From Bradyrhizobium sp. BR13661 (GTDB taxonomy: Bacteria; Pseudomonadota; Alphaproteobacteria; Rhizobiales; Xanthobacteraceae), in assembly GCF_029892425.1 (NCBI RefSeq), contig NZ_JARXWB010000004.1, forward strand, positions 310,001-374,000: a stretch of 64,000 nt of DNA, written 5' to 3'. Made by a program: the position numbers and the translations under genes. Of the stretch, positions 45,344 to 55,392 are shown piece after piece. Numbering within the stretch: position 1 is the stretch's first letter; every line of letters starts with the position of its first letter. A model generated the notes under the pieces. It was not told where the DNA came from and did no database searches. It saw nothing but the letters and a program-made list of their open reading frames with translations.

Positions 45344-46093
45344 TTAGTTCCGCCGCGGCGGAATCGGGAAATCATAGGCCGCCCCGCCCGCCCCCGGCAG
45401 GGAAAAATGCCACCACTCCTTCGAATAGTTCACAAAGCCTTGCTTCGCCATCGCAGCCACCAGCCGCTTGCGCCAGGCGCGCTGGTCCGGCGAAATCGAT
45501 GGTGCTGCGGTGTGCCCCATGGCATCCGTGCAATCATAGCCGGTGCCCATATCCACGCTGCCTTCCGGCAGCCGCGCCGAGACCGGCGCCGTGCAATCGG
45601 CATAGGTTTTTGCTGGATCGATCCTGGCGGAATTGTCGGCCTTGAGATCGACCAGCGTGAGATCCAGCGCTGCACCGGTCGAATGCTGCGAACGGCTCGC
45701 GATATAGCCAAGGCGAAACAGCTCGGACTTGGCGATGTGTGGATTGTAGCGCCGGTCGGCCGCGGTCTCGTGGCCGTTCTGCGACCATCTCACCATGTCG
45801 AGCGAGGCGCGCGCCGGCCGGTAGCAGTCGAACATCTTCAGCGACAAATTCTGCGCCGCCAGGTCCTGCTGCACAGCCTTCAGCCGCAGGCCGACCTCGC
45901 GCTTCACCACGCATTCGCCGGCGCCGTAGCCGGCGAGCGGACGGCCGATAAAGTTGTTCGGCGTGGCGTAGCGAATGTCCTGGATGATGGTGGGGTCGAT
46001 GTCGCGCAGATAGACGAAGCCGCCGGGGAGCGATTGGGCGTGGGCGGATGAGATAGCCACGATTGATACAAATGCAGCAAAAATTGGTTTCAC
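45344..46093 (-). CDS. ddpX: exported D-alanyl-D-alanine dipeptidase (VanX/DdpX family)
   Basis: A 249-residue zinc dipeptidase with a signal peptide ([16 protein letters not shown], then QSLPGG), so acting in the periplasm. [13 protein letters not shown] carries the SxHxxGxxxD zinc ligands and SKEWWHF the third His and catalytic Glu. [12 protein letters not shown] is the substrate-binding Arg motif. Between the two zinc motifs are about 40 residues including two Cys (ADCTAP, YDCTDAM) that may form a disulfide. It hydrolyses D-Ala-D-Ala, probably recycling cell-wall peptides. Confidence 0.88.
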   Translation of the reverse strand: MKPIFAAFVSIVAISSAHAQSLPGGFVYLRDIDPTIIQDIRYATPNNFIGRPLAGYGAGECVVKREVGLRLKAVQQDLAAQNLSLKMFDCYRPARASLDMVRWSQNGHETAADRRYNPHIAKSELFRLGYIASRSQHSTGAALDLTLVDLKADNSARIDPAKTYADCTAPVSARLPEGSVDMGTGYDCTDAMGHTAAPSISPDQRAWRKRLVAAMAKQGFVNYSKEWWHFSLPGAGGAAYDFPIPPRRN

Positions 46094-46109
46094 AATGCCT
46101 CCCAGATTT

Positions 46110-46192
46110 CGTCATTCCGGGGCGATGCAAAGCATCGAACCCGGAATCTCGAGATTCCGGGTCTGGCGCTTGCGCGCCATCCCGGAATGACG
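46110..46192. repeat. palindromic intergenic element (copy A)
   Basis: The ends CGTCATTCCGGG and CCCGGAATGACGG are complementary, and the middle has a perfect 24-base palindrome (46139-46162, ACCCGGAATCTC with its complement). Two shorter copies with the same TCATTCCGGG ends are at 62676 and 63357. It resembles the RPE-type repeats of rhizobia. Confidence 0.8.
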
Positions 46193-46278
46193 GAGCAGGA
46201 GACAGATCAGGGGATAACTCCCCGTCCCGGCATTGGCCCTTGCTCCCCCCGCCATCCGCGCCTATAGCTCTCGCTTTA

Positions 46279-47226
46279 ATGACATCAAAATCGACCTTCG
46301 TCCTCGGCCACCGGCATCTGCTGGGCATCGAGGGCCTTTCCGCGGCCGACATCACCGGCCTCCTCGACCTGTCCGAAGAATATGTCGAGCTCAACCGCCA
46401 GGTTGACAAGAAGCGCACCGTCCTGCGTGGACGGACGCAGGTAAACCTCTTCTTCGAGGCCTCGACCCGGACCCAGTCCTCGTTCGAGCTCGCGGGAAAG
46501 CGGCTCGGCGCCGACGTCATGAACATGTCGGTGTCCTCCTCGTCCATCAAGAAGGGCGAGACGCTGGTCGACACCGCGATGACGCTCAACGCCATGCATC
46601 CTGATATCCTTGTGGTGCGCCATCACGCCTCCGGCGCGGTGGAACTGCTGGCGCGCAAGGTTGACGGTTCCGTGATCAATGCCGGCGACGGCGCGCATGA
46701 GCATCCGACGCAGGCGTTGCTGGACGCACTCACCATCCGCCGCAACAAGGGTCGGCTCGAAGGGCTCGTGGTCGCGATCTGCGGCGACGTGCTGCATTCG
46801 CGCGTGGCGCGCTCCAACATCATCCTTCTCAACACCATGGGCGCCCGCGTCCGCGTCGTCGGTCCCTCCACGCTGCTGCCGCCCGGCATCGAGCGCATGG
46901 GCGTCGAGGTCGCGCGCGACATGCGCGAGGGCCTGAACGGCGCTGATATTGTGATGATGCTGCGGCTGCAGCGCGAGCGCATGAACGGCTCCTTCGTGCC
47001 GTCCACGTCGGAATATTTCCATTATTTCGGGCTCGACCAGAAGAAGCTCGCCTACGCCAAGCCGGATGCGCTCGTGATGCATCCGGGTCCCATGAACCGC
47101 GGCGTCGAGATCGACACCGCGGTTGCCGACGGCGCGCAATCGCTGATCCGCGAACAGGTCGAGATGGGCGTGGCCGTGCGTATGGCCGTGCTCGAAGCGC
47201 TCGCCCGCAACCTGCCGAACGCGTGA
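46279..47226 (+). CDS. pyrB: aspartate carbamoyltransferase, catalytic subunit
   Basis: A 315-residue enzyme for the committed step of pyrimidine synthesis. [15 protein letters not shown] is the carbamoyl phosphate loop, [10 protein letters not shown] the aspartate-side motif, and [11 protein letters not shown] and [13 protein letters not shown] complete the family pattern. ATG 46279 is preferred; there is no ribosome site before it, and TTGCTC-N17-TATAGC ends 11 bases upstream, suggesting a leaderless message. Its TGA overlaps the pyrC ATG. In this class ATCase assembles with a pyrC-encoded partner. Confidence 0.95.
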   Translation: MTSKSTFVLGHRHLLGIEGLSAADITGLLDLSEEYVELNRQVDKKRTVLRGRTQVNLFFEASTRTQSSFELAGKRLGADVMNMSVSSSSIKKGETLVDTAMTLNAMHPDILVVRHHASGAVELLARKVDGSVINAGDGAHEHPTQALLDALTIRRNKGRLEGLVVAICGDVLHSRVARSNIILLNTMGARVRVVGPSTLLPPGIERMGVEVARDMREGLNGADIVMMLRLQRERMNGSFVPSTSEYFHYFGLDQKKLAYAKPDALVMHPGPMNRGVEIDTAVADGAQSLIREQVEMGVAVRMAVLEALARNLPNA

Positions 47227-48533
47227 TGCCCATGCTGACCGACCGCCGCCCGATCCTGCTCGCCAACGCCCGCGTCGTCGATCCCTCCAGGGATTTCGAC
47301 GGCCCCGGCGACGTCCTGATTGCCGACGGCATCATCCGCGAGACCCGCCGCGGCATTGGCGCGGCCGGCGTCCCCGAGGGCACCGACGTCGTCAACTGCT
47401 CCGGCAAGATCGTCGCCCCGGGCCTGATCGACATGCGCGCTTTCGTCGGCGAGCCCGGCTTCAGCCATCGCGAGACCTTTGCCTCGGCGAGCCAGGCGGC
47501 CGCGACCGGCGGCATCACCACCATCATCTGCCAGCCGGATACGTCGCCCGTCATCGACAATTCGGCGACCGTCGATTTCGTGATGCGCCGCGCGCGCGAC
47601 ACCGCGATCGTCAACATCCAGCCGATGGCCGCGCTCACAAAAGGCATGCGCGGCGAGGAGATGACCGAGTTCGGCCTGCTCAAGGCCGCCGGCGCTGTCG
47701 CTTTCACGGATAGTGACAAGAGCGTGACCAATGCGCAGGTGATGCGGCGCGCGCTGACCTACGCCCGCGATTTCGACGCGCTGATCGTGCATCACACCGA
47801 GGATCCCGATCTGGTCGGCGAAGGCGTGATGAACGAGGGCGAGTTCGCCTCGCGCCTCGGCCTGATGGGCATTCCGAAGGCTGCCGAGGCCGTGATCCTC
47901 GAACGCGACATGCGCCTCGTCGCGCTCACCGGCGGCCGCTATCACGCGGCCTCGCTGTCCTGCATCGAGTCGCTCGAGATCCTGAAGCGCGCCCGCGACG
48001 CCGGCCTTGCCGTCAGCGCCTCGGTCTCGATCAACCATCTTGCGCTGAACGAGAACGACATCGGCCCCTACCGTTCGTTCCTGAAGCTGTCGCCGCCGCT
48101 GCGCACCGAGGACGACCGCCGCGCGCTGGTGGACGCGGTGGCCTCCGGCCTCCTCGACGTCATTATGTCCGACCACAATCCGCACGACGTCGAGATGAAG
48201 CGCCTGCCGTTCGCGGAAGCGGCGCCCGGCGCCATCGGGCTCGAGACGATGCTGCCGGCGGGCCTGCGACTGGTCCACAATGACGAGCTCGACCTCAAGA
48301 CGCTGATCCGGGCGATGTCGACCCGGCCGGCCGAATTGCTCGGCTTGCCCGGCGGAACTTTGCGCATCGGCAGCCCGGCCGACGTCGTCGTGATCGATCC
48401 TGATGTACCGTGGGTGGTCGATCGCGACGACCTCAAATCGCCCTGCAAGAACACCCCGTTCGACGAAGCCCGCTTTACAGGCCGCGCGATCAGGACCATC
48501 GTCGGCGGACGGACGGTTTACGAGCATGTCTGA
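47226..48533 (+). CDS. pyrC: dihydroorotase-like PyrC lacking the HxH metal motif
   Basis: A 435-residue amidohydrolase-fold protein. The family opening GLIDMHVHLREPG appears here as [13 protein letters not shown], so both His of the first metal site are gone. Later segments remain: [20 protein letters not shown] and [10 protein letters not shown]. Loss of HxH is typical of the noncatalytic PyrC' that assembles with aspartate carbamoyltransferase in Pseudomonas and others, so this gene is probably structural and a separate active dihydroorotase should exist elsewhere. Coupled to pyrB (TGATG) and followed by plsY. Confidence 0.85.
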   Translation: MPMLTDRRPILLANARVVDPSRDFDGPGDVLIADGIIRETRRGIGAAGVPEGTDVVNCSGKIVAPGLIDMRAFVGEPGFSHRETFASASQAAATGGITTIICQPDTSPVIDNSATVDFVMRRARDTAIVNIQPMAALTKGMRGEEMTEFGLLKAAGAVAFTDSDKSVTNAQVMRRALTYARDFDALIVHHTEDPDLVGEGVMNEGEFASRLGLMGIPKAAEAVILERDMRLVALTGGRYHAASLSCIESLEILKRARDAGLAVSASVSINHLALNENDIGPYRSFLKLSPPLRTEDDRRALVDAVASGLLDVIMSDHNPHDVEMKRLPFAEAAPGAIGLETMLPAGLRLVHNDELDLKTLIRAMSTRPAELLGLPGGTLRIGSPADVVVIDPDVPWVVDRDDLKSPCKNTPFDEARFTGRAIRTIVGGRTVYEHV

Positions 48534-48568
48534 TGGGCGCTGGCTATGTGAACCATGGAGAAACAGCC

Positions 48569-49165
48569 ATGGGGCTTGATGCATTCCTGCCGGTGGCCCT
48601 CGTCATCGGCTATCTGCTCGGCTCGATTCCGTTCGGGTTGATCCTGACCAGGCTCGCCGGCACCCAGGATCTGCGTTCGATCGGCTCCGGCAATATCGGC
48701 GCCACCAACGTGCTGCGCACCGGCCGCAAGGGTCTCGCCGCAGCGACCCTGCTGCTCGATGCGCTCAAGGGCACCGCGGCCGTGGTGATATCAGGCTACA
48801 TCGCCGGCCCCAATGCCGCGATGGTGGCGGGCCTCGGCGCCTTCGTCGGCCATCTCTTCCCGGTCTGGCTCAAGTTTAAGGGCGGCAAAGGTGTTGCTGT
48901 TTATATCGGGATCCTGCTCGGCTTGTTCTGGCCGGGTGCCGTCGTGTTCTGCCTGCTGTGGCTGGCGACCGCCTTCACCACCCGCTATTCCTCGCTCTCG
49001 GCGCTGGTCGCGGCCTTCATCACGCCGCTGTTCCTGTGGTGGTTCGGCCACCTCGCGCTGGCCTCGCTGTTCGCAGTGCTGACGCTACTGCTGTTCTACA
49101 TGCATCGCGAGAACATCAAGCGATTGCAATCAGGAAAAGAAGGCCGGATCGGCGAGAAGGCTTAA
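48569..49165 (+). CDS. plsY: acyl-phosphate:glycerol-3-phosphate acyltransferase PlsY
   Basis: A 198-residue inner-membrane enzyme that starts phospholipid synthesis by acylating glycerol 3-phosphate from acyl phosphate. [39 protein letters not shown] and [17 protein letters not shown] are the three cytoplasmic motifs of the family. GGAGAA lies nine bases before ATG 48569; an earlier ATG at 48533 overlaps the pyrC stop and is an alternative. About six helices. The pyrBC-plsY order is common in Rhizobiales. Confidence 0.94.
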   Translation: MGLDAFLPVALVIGYLLGSIPFGLILTRLAGTQDLRSIGSGNIGATNVLRTGRKGLAAATLLLDALKGTAAVVISGYIAGPNAAMVAGLGAFVGHLFPVWLKFKGGKGVAVYIGILLGLFWPGAVVFCLLWLATAFTTRYSSLSALVAAFITPLFLWWFGHLALASLFAVLTLLLFYMHRENIKRLQSGKEGRIGEKA

Positions 49166-49333
49166 GTCGCGTTCTCGACCCAAGACCGGAAAAAGTACGG
49201 ATACCGCCGCAGCGCGTCCGCATTATATGCCAAATCCTGTTCGCAACTTGCGTCCGGCTCGCGGGCGCCAGTGGCGAACGTGGACCATGCCTGTCATCCT
49301 GACAGAGGAAATGGCGTTACGCGGTTGCTCAGA

Positions 49334-50500
49334 ATGAGCGAGAAGAGTCACGGCACGCATGATGACGGTCGCGCGCAGGGCACTGCGGCGAGCCGCCTGC
49401 TTTCATCGACCAATATCTGGTCCGATGCGCCGCCTCCGGCGCCAAAGCCAGCGCCAATTCCACCACCGCCGCGACCTGATCCGGTCCCGCAGGCTCCCGC
49501 CACCATTGCCTCCGTTGCGCCCATGCAGACCCGCGCCGATCAATGGCCGCCGCGAAAACTCTCGCTGGCACTCCAGGGCGGCGGCACCTTTGCGGCGTTC
49601 ACCTGGGGCGTGCTGGAGCGGCTCCTGGAAGAGCCATCCATCGAATTCGACGCGATCAGCGGCGCCAGCGCCGGCGCCATCAACGCGCTGCTGCTCGCCG
49701 GCGGCCTCGCCGAGGGTGGCCGCGAAGGCGCCCGCAATCGCCTGAACCGGTTTTGGCTCCGGCTGATGCACGAGGCCTCGTTCCGCTCGCTGATGCTGGT
49801 CGGCGGCTTCTCGCCGGCGGGAAGCTCGGTCGCGTTCGGCCCGACGCTGCGCTCGGGCCAGTTCGATCCGTTTGATCTCGACCCGCTGCGCCAGGCGCTT
49901 TCGCGCGACATCAATTTTGCCGCCTTGCGCGAGGCGCGATGCCCAAAGCTCCTGATCGCGGCGACGCGGATCCGCGACGGGCAGCAGCAGATTTTTGGCA
50001 ACGATGCCATCACAGCCGACGTCGCGCTGGCCTCGACCTGCCCGCCTTTGGTCCACTGCGCCGTCGAGATCGACGGCGAGGCTTATTGGGATGGCGGCTT
50101 TGGTGGCAATCCGCCGCTGATCGGGCTGGTGCGGCAATCGACTACCGCCGACCTGCTGCTTATTCAAGTGACGCCCACGCGCGACAGCTTTGTCCCGATT
50201 ACGCTCGCCGCGATCGATCGCCGCCTCGACCAGATCGCCGCCAATTCGGCGCTCAAGGCCGAGATCGCAGCGATGGAATGGGCGCAGTCGCATGCAGCAC
50301 CTGCGCTGCGGCTCTCGACGATCGCTGCGGAAGACTCGATCGAGGGGCTGGCGCAGCGCTCATCGGCCGATCTCGGCCGCGGCTTCATTCGCATGCTGCA
50401 CCGAAGCGGCCGCGAGGCTGCCGAGCGCTGGCTCGGGCAGAGCGCGACAGGCGCCGAGACCCGGCGCGCCCTTGCCGCTGCAGAACCTGCGCTAGCCTGA
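49334..50500 (+). CDS. patatin-like phospholipase with Pro-rich N-terminus
   Basis: A 388-residue protein. The first 65 residues are disordered, with a Pro-rich run (PPPAPKPAPIPPPPRPDPVP). The patatin domain has LALQGGGTFAAFTWGVLERL (oxyanion hole), GASAGAIN with the Ser of the GxSxG motif, and WDGGFGGNPPL with the Asp, so the Ser-Asp dyad is intact. The oxyanion loop departs from the usual GGGxRG, having Phe-Ala after GGGT. Predicted to hydrolyse membrane lipids; no signal peptide. Convergent with the amidase, overlapping nine bases. Confidence 0.88.
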   Translation: MSEKSHGTHDDGRAQGTAASRLLSSTNIWSDAPPPAPKPAPIPPPPRPDPVPQAPATIASVAPMQTRADQWPPRKLSLALQGGGTFAAFTWGVLERLLEEPSIEFDAISGASAGAINALLLAGGLAEGGREGARNRLNRFWLRLMHEASFRSLMLVGGFSPAGSSVAFGPTLRSGQFDPFDLDPLRQALSRDINFAALREARCPKLLIAATRIRDGQQQIFGNDAITADVALASTCPPLVHCAVEIDGEAYWDGGFGGNPPLIGLVRQSTTADLLLIQVTPTRDSFVPITLAAIDRRLDQIAANSALKAEIAAMEWAQSHAAPALRLSTIAAEDSIEGLAQRSSADLGRGFIRMLHRSGREAAERWLGQSATGAETRRALAAAEPALA

Positions 50501-51736
50501 TTTCGCCAGCGCGTTCTCCAGGAACCACGCAGCCGCCAGCGCACCGGGATCGTTGCCGAAGCGCGCGATCACCTGCACGCCAACAGGCAGGCCGCCGACC
50601 TTCAGCACCGGCACGTTGACGCAAGGATTGCCCATCAGCGTCCACAGCCGGTTGTAGCGGGGTGAGCCGGTCGAGGCGAGCTCCTTGGCCGGCGCGGTGC
50701 CCGGCGCCGAATAGGTCAGCAGCACGTCGAAATGTTCGAACAATTCGCCGAGCTCGCGCCGGCCACGGCGGGCGATGCGGCGTGCATCGTCATATTCCTT
50801 CGGCGTCAGGCCAACCGTCTCATCGAGGCTCGCACGCAGCATCGGCGCGATCTCGTCATGATGCGTGTCGAACTCCCAGGCGAGCGCGCGATGCGCCTCG
50901 AAGTCCTGGATAATCGGGTGGATCCGCCAGGCTTCGGCGACCGCCTCGGGCAGATCGATGGTCCGCACGCTGGCGCCGGCCGTCTCGGCCGCCTTGATCG
51001 CAGCCAGCAATCCCTCTTCTGCCGCCGGCTCCACGGCCTCGGCGAACTCCTGCCTGACAACGCCGATGCGCGGCGACTTCGCCGGCGCAATGCCTGCGAA
51101 TTCGGTGCGGCCGGTCATTCCCAGCAGCCCCCGCGCGAGATCTTCCGCGCGCGATCCGAACAGCCCGACCGTGTCGAGCGCCCACGAATAGCACTTGACG
51201 CCGACCGTCGGCAGCATCCGGAACGACGGCTTGATGGCAGCGGCACCGCAATAGGCCGCGGGCCGGATCACCGAGCCGCCCGTCTGCGTGCCCAGCGCCA
51301 GCGGGATCATGCCGGCACCGACGGCTGCGGCCGAGCCCGACGACGAACCTCCAGGCGTATGACCGGGATGGTGCGGATTGAGCGTCGGCGTCGGATCGCG
51401 CGAGGCGAACGCGGTGGTCGTGGTCTTGCCGATGATGGTCGCGCCCGCCCGCTTCAACATCATCACGACAGGCGCATCGCTGCGCGGCTGCCAGCCGCGA
51501 TAGATCTCCGAGCCCATCTCGGTCGGCATGTTGGCGGTGTCGATGATGTCCTTGATGCCGACGGCGATGCCGCGCAGCGGACCTGACGCCTGCGCTTTCG
51601 CCGAGGTGTCGTGGCGGACGAAGGCGCGGACGTCCTTCTCCCTGGCCTCGATCGCCGCGTGCGACTGGGCAATGGCGGCCTCGGGCGAAAGCTCGCCCGC
51701 TTCGATGCGGCGCTGGAGGTCGGCGAGTGAGATCAT
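50492..51736 (-). CDS. amidase-signature hydrolase
   Basis: A 414-residue enzyme with the Ser-cisSer-Lys triad: LRGIAVGIKDIID (Lys), TPGGSSSGSAAAVG (Ser) and LGTQTGGSVIRPA (nucleophile Ser). It is shorter than GatA and lacks its C-terminal tRNA-related parts. Similar proteins are annotated as amidases acting on amides of unknown origin. Standing alone on the minus strand between plsY-patatin and dprA. Confidence 0.88.
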   Translation of the reverse strand: MISLADLQRRIEAGELSPEAAIAQSHAAIEAREKDVRAFVRHDTSAKAQASGPLRGIAVGIKDIIDTANMPTEMGSEIYRGWQPRSDAPVVMMLKRAGATIIGKTTTTAFASRDPTPTLNPHHPGHTPGGSSSGSAAAVGAGMIPLALGTQTGGSVIRPAAYCGAAAIKPSFRMLPTVGVKCYSWALDTVGLFGSRAEDLARGLLGMTGRTEFAGIAPAKSPRIGVVRQEFAEAVEPAAEEGLLAAIKAAETAGASVRTIDLPEAVAEAWRIHPIIQDFEAHRALAWEFDTHHDEIAPMLRASLDETVGLTPKEYDDARRIARRGRRELGELFEHFDVLLTYSAPGTAPAKELASTGSPRYNRLWTLMGNPCVNVPVLKVGGLPVGVQVIARFGNDPGALAAAWFLENALAKSG

Positions 51737-51850
51737 GGCAAAACCCTTCTTATTGGGATCGCTTTTAGCATTGCGATGAGGCCGCGCAAGCGCACGGAGT
51801 TGTTGCCCACGCCCTCAGGTTGTTCCATGCTGCGCCCACAATGAGACGCC

Positions 51851-52969
51851 GTGGACGCCATCAACAAAAGCGTGGAGCTGACCGAGCAAGACCGGATCGA
51901 CCGCCTGCGGCTGATCCGCTCCGACAATGTCGGACCCCGCACTTTTCGTTCGCTGGTCGATCATTTCGGCAGCGCGCGTGCCGCGCTGGAGCGCCTGCCG
52001 GATCTGGCGCGCCGCGGCGGCGCACAGCGATCCGGGCGTATCTGCAGCGCGGATGAAGCGAAGGCCGAGCTCGCCGCGAGCCGCAAGCTCGGCATCGCCT
52101 GGCTTGTGCCCGGCGAGGACGGCTATCCGGCGCGGCTCGCAACGCTCGACGATGCGCCGCCCCTGCTGGCGGTGCGCGGCGAGAACGCGGCGCTGATGCG
52201 GCCGATGATTGCGATCGTCGGCTCGCGCAATGCCTCCGGCGCTGGTTTGAAATTCGCCGGCCAGCTCGCGCGCGAGCTCGGCGAAGCCGGCTTCATCATC
52301 ATCTCCGGACTTGCGCGCGGCGTCGACCAGGCCGCGCATCGCGCCAGCGTCGAGAGCGGCACCATTGCCGTGCTCGCCGGCGGGCACGATTGCATCTATC
52401 CGCCGGAGCATGACGACCTGCTCACTGCGATCCTCAATCAGAGCGGCGCAGCGATCTCCGAAATGCCGCTCGGCCACGAGCCGCGTGCCCGCGACTTCCC
52501 ACGCCGCAACCGGCTGATCTCGGGCGCTTCGCTCGGCGTGATCGTGGTGGAAGCCGCGCACCGCTCGGGCTCGCTGATCACCGCGCGCATGGCGGCCGAA
52601 CAGGGCCGCGAGGTGTTCGCCGTCCCCGGCTCGCCGCTCGATCCGCGCGCCGCCGGCACCAACGATCTGATCAAGCAGGGCGCGACCCTCGTCACCGAAG
52701 CCGCCGACATCATCAATGCGGTTCAGCCGATCATGGAGCGGCCGCGGATGCATCCGATGGGCGAACCCGGCAGCGAGCCGTTCGAGAGCGACCCGCAAGG
52801 GCACGATCGCGACCAGATCACCGGCCTGCTCGGCCCCGCCCCCATTACGATCGACGATCTCGTGCGGATGTCCGGTGCATCGCCCGCGATCGTGCGCACG
52901 GTGCTGCTAGAGCTGGAGCTGGCCGGCAAGCTCGAGCGTCACGGCGGCGGAATGGTATCGTTGATCTAG
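51851..52969 (+). CDS. dprA: DNA processing protein DprA
   Basis: A 372-residue protein that protects incoming single-stranded DNA and loads RecA during transformation. An N-terminal helical segment ([22 protein letters not shown]) precedes the Rossmann-like core: [45 protein letters not shown] and [10 protein letters not shown]. The C-terminal winged-helix domain ([32 protein letters not shown]) is present, as in full-length forms. It converges with an HxlR gene, overlapping four bases. Confidence 0.95.
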   Translation: MDAINKSVELTEQDRIDRLRLIRSDNVGPRTFRSLVDHFGSARAALERLPDLARRGGAQRSGRICSADEAKAELAASRKLGIAWLVPGEDGYPARLATLDDAPPLLAVRGENAALMRPMIAIVGSRNASGAGLKFAGQLARELGEAGFIIISGLARGVDQAAHRASVESGTIAVLAGGHDCIYPPEHDDLLTAILNQSGAAISEMPLGHEPRARDFPRRNRLISGASLGVIVVEAAHRSGSLITARMAAEQGREVFAVPGSPLDPRAAGTNDLIKQGATLVTEAADIINAVQPIMERPRMHPMGEPGSEPFESDPQGHDRDQITGLLGPAPITIDDLVRMSGASPAIVRTVLLELELAGKLERHGGGMVSLI

Positions 52970-53376
52970 GTGCCGTTGCGCCTGTCGAAGCGCGTCCGCG
53001 CCGCCGCGATCTGCTCTTGGTGCTCGATCGCCCATTGCCCGAGCGCAATCACCGGCTGTTGCAACCCGCGGCCGAGATCGGTCAGCTCGTAATCGACGCG
53101 CGGCGGGATGGTCGGGAAGATCGTGCGCGTGACCAGTCCGTCACGCTCCAGCCCGCGCAAGGTCAAGGTCAGCATCCGTTGCGAGACGCCGTTGATCGTG
53201 CGCTTGAGCTCGTTGAAACGTTTCGGCCCGTCGCTCAGCATCATGATGACCAGCACGCTCCATTTGTCACCCACGCGCGACAGGATCGAGGCGACGCCGC
53301 GGCAGTCGGCATGGTCGCGATCCGGCCCCGGCGCCGCAGGAAAATTGATGTGTGCAGGTTTCAGGGATGTGCCCAT
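52966..53376 (-). CDS. HxlR-family regulator (azoR partner)
   Basis: A 136-residue winged helix-turn-helix protein. [23 protein letters not shown] is the family signature with one Cys, and [32 protein letters not shown] the DNA-binding helices. HxlR proteins often sense electrophiles or redox state. Divergent from azoR with only 83 bases between the starts, so it is presumably the azoR repressor. Confidence 0.9.
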   Translation of the reverse strand: MGTSLKPAHINFPAAPGPDRDHADCRGVASILSRVGDKWSVLVIMMLSDGPKRFNELKRTINGVSQRMLTLTLRGLERDGLVTRTIFPTIPPRVDYELTDLGRGLQQPVIALGQWAIEHQEQIAAARTRFDRRNGT

Positions 53377-53429
53377 GGCTCAAAAAAGTGCGTTCTTGCG
53401 AGGATTTCGGCAGTCACTCATGTAGTGCG

Positions 53430-53446
53430 GGTTACAAATATATACC
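53430..53446. promoter_or_regulatory. candidate operator between hxlR and azoR
   Basis: GGTTACAAATATATACC is an AT-centred, partly symmetric stretch 14 bases before the azoR start, in a high-GC surround. A GGGTTAC/GGGTGAC pair overlaps it. Placement fits an HxlR site, but the dyad is imperfect. Confidence 0.35.
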
Positions 53447-53459
53447 ATGGGTGACCCAA

Positions 53460-54068
53460 ATGAAACTCCTCCATATCGACTCCAGCGTGCTCGGCCCCCA
53501 CTCCGTCTCCAGGCAGGTTTCCGCCGCCATCGTCGACCGTCTCAAGCAGGCGACGCCCTCGCTGGACCTCGTCTATCGCGACCTGACCCAAACCCCGCTT
53601 GCCCATCTCTCCGGATCGCACCTTGCAGTGGCCCAGGGCGCGCCCGCGCCTGCGGAACTCGGATCTGACCTTGCAGCGAGCGCGGCGGTGCTGAACGAAT
53701 TCCTCGCGGCCGACATCGTCGTGATCGGTGCGCCCATGTACAACTTCACGATTCCGAGCCAGCTCAAGGCTTGGATCGATCGCGTCCTGGTGCCGGGAAA
53801 GACGTTCAAATATGACGCAAATGGCGCGCAGGGCCTTGTCGGCAACAAGCGCGTAATCGTGGCGATTTCGCGCGGCGCTTATTACGGCGAAGGCTCACCA
53901 ATCGCACCGCTCGAGCACCTCGAAACCTATTTGCGCGGCGTGTTCACCTTCATGGGCATCACGAATCCGGAATTCATCGTCGCCGACGGCATCCAGGTCG
54001 GCCCGGAGCATCGCGAGAAAGCGCTCGCCGGCGCACTTCAGGCGGCGACGAGTCTGCGCGCAGCGTAA
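53460..54068 (+). CDS. azoR: FMN-dependent NADH-azoreductase
   Basis: A 202-residue flavodoxin-fold quinone/azo reductase. [20 protein letters not shown] (FMN phosphate site), [20 protein letters not shown] and [11 protein letters not shown] (FMN contacts) are AzoR features. It reduces azo dyes and quinones by two-electron steps, guarding against quinone stress. ATG 53460 is used; divergent HxlR regulator upstream. Confidence 0.93.
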   Translation: MKLLHIDSSVLGPHSVSRQVSAAIVDRLKQATPSLDLVYRDLTQTPLAHLSGSHLAVAQGAPAPAELGSDLAASAAVLNEFLAADIVVIGAPMYNFTIPSQLKAWIDRVLVPGKTFKYDANGAQGLVGNKRVIVAISRGAYYGEGSPIAPLEHLETYLRGVFTFMGITNPEFIVADGIQVGPEHREKALAGALQAATSLRAA

Positions 54069-54134
54069 ACTTCACGCCGACAACAGCCGCTGCCGAGCCC
54101 GGCGGCGGCTGACCGATCGGTGGTGTTGGCTGAG

Positions 54135-54323
54135 CTAAAACCAGACGCCCTGCACGCCCAGGATCACGGCACCGAGCGACACGAGCAGGCCGATGCCGGA
54201 GAAGATGGCGACTCCGATGAACTCGGACAGGTCGGAATGCTCAGTGGGAACTGCGGAGCGTTCGGTATAAATACGCGGTGCTGGTGCTGAAATCGGCGAA
54301 AAAATGCGCGCTGCTTTCGACAT
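54135..54323 (-). CDS. small membrane protein, unknown function
   Basis: A 62-residue protein with a polar Pro/Arg-rich N-terminus and one C-terminal hydrophobic segment (IGVAIFSGIGLLVSLGAVIL). GAGGAA lies about nine bases before ATG 54323; an extension to 54407 adds no recognizable content. Codon use fits the region. Lies between azoR and the SDR gene, on the minus strand. Confidence 0.6.
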   Translation of the reverse strand: MSKAARIFSPISAPAPRIYTERSAVPTEHSDLSEFIGVAIFSGIGLLVSLGAVILGVQGVWF

Positions 54324-54496
54324 AACGGGTTCCTCAAATGGACCGTATGACCCCTCGCCCGTAAAAAAGTCTCGGCAGCATGCGCGAAGGTTCAACGCAT
54401 CACGCAAGGTTCAGAAAATACATCTCGCAGGACGAGGGAACCGGCCGGCGCAACCATTTGAGTCGTGCGAGCCGATTCCATTTTCAATTCACTTGA

Positions 54497-55270
54497 TCAA
54501 CCGCGATAGATCGGCGCGCCGGCGGGAGACGCGACAGCGCCGCCGTCGACGAAGATCTCCTGTCCCTGAATGTGCGCGGCATCGTCGGACGCAAGGAACA
54601 GCACCGTCTTCGAAATGTGATCGGGTTCACCGATACGGCCGAGCGGCGTCGACAGCCCGATCCGCTTCTCGAACGCCTTCTCCGCTTCGGGCGTTGCGAT
54701 CGCAGCGCCCCAGATCGGCGTGCGGATCGCACCCGGCGCAACGACATTCACGCGGATGCCGCGCGGCGACAGTTCGGAAGCCATGATCCGCGCCATCGCA
54801 CGCACGCCGGCCTTGGCTGCGCCGTAAGCCGAGTAGCCGGGAATGCCGAGCACCGAGATCACCGAACCATTGAGAATGATCGAGGCGTTGTCGTTGAGAT
54901 AAGGCAGCGCGGACTGAACGGTGAAGAACACGCCGGTAAGGTTGGTGCTGATGACTTTCTCGAACACTTCGAGCGTGGCTGAGCCGAGCGGCGTGCCGCC
55001 GGGGATGCCGGCATTGGCGAACACGATGTCGAGCTTGCCGAACTTATCGGCGCCCTTCCTGATCGCGGCTTCCGTCGCGGCGATGTCGGTGGCATCAGCC
55101 GCAAGTGCGATCGCGTTCGGACCGAGCTCCTTTGCAGCCGCCTCCAGCGTCTCCTTGTTGCGTCCTGTGATCACCACCTTCGCGCCCTCGGCCACGAACA
55201 GCTTGGCCGTCGCCAGTCCAATCCCGCTGTTGCCGCCGGTAATCAGTGCCGTCTTGTTCTTCAGCCTCAT
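54497..55270 (-). CDS. SDR-family oxidoreductase
   Basis: A 257-residue classical short-chain dehydrogenase. TALITGGNSGIGLATAKLF is the TGxxxGIG nucleotide site, VFANAGIPGG the NAG motif, and SVISVLGIPGYSAYGAAKAG carries catalytic Ser, Tyr and Lys; the end (GQEIFVDGGAVAS) is typical. ITGRN suggests NADP(H). Substrate unknown. Divergent from an HxlR regulator, with a long dyad between. Confidence 0.92.
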   Translation of the reverse strand: MRLKNKTALITGGNSGIGLATAKLFVAEGAKVVITGRNKETLEAAAKELGPNAIALAADATDIAATEAAIRKGADKFGKLDIVFANAGIPGGTPLGSATLEVFEKVISTNLTGVFFTVQSALPYLNDNASIILNGSVISVLGIPGYSAYGAAKAGVRAMARIMASELSPRGIRVNVVAPGAIRTPIWGAAIATPEAEKAFEKRIGLSTPLGRIGEPDHISKTVLFLASDDAAHIQGQEIFVDGGAVASPAGAPIYRG

Positions 55271-55282
55271 GCTCGCCTCCAG

Positions 55283-55339
55283 TGGTTGCATAATAAAACT
55301 ACATTGCGATCTAGGCCAAATGGTTTTATGATGCAACCA
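55283..55339. promoter_or_regulatory. long dyad operator between SDR and hxlR genes
   Basis: TGGTTGCATAATAAAAC (55283-55299) is matched 16 of 17 by the complement of GTTTTATGATGCAACCA (55323-55339), with a 23-base spacer. It lies midway between divergent starts (55270 and 55393). The arms are AT-rich against a GC-rich background, so the symmetry is unlikely by chance. Probable binding site for the HxlR protein, controlling both genes. Confidence 0.75.
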
Positions 55340-55392
55340 CACATCCGCGTGATCGGCGCCGAAATCGTGCGAACGCGACAGGACGAGAAACG

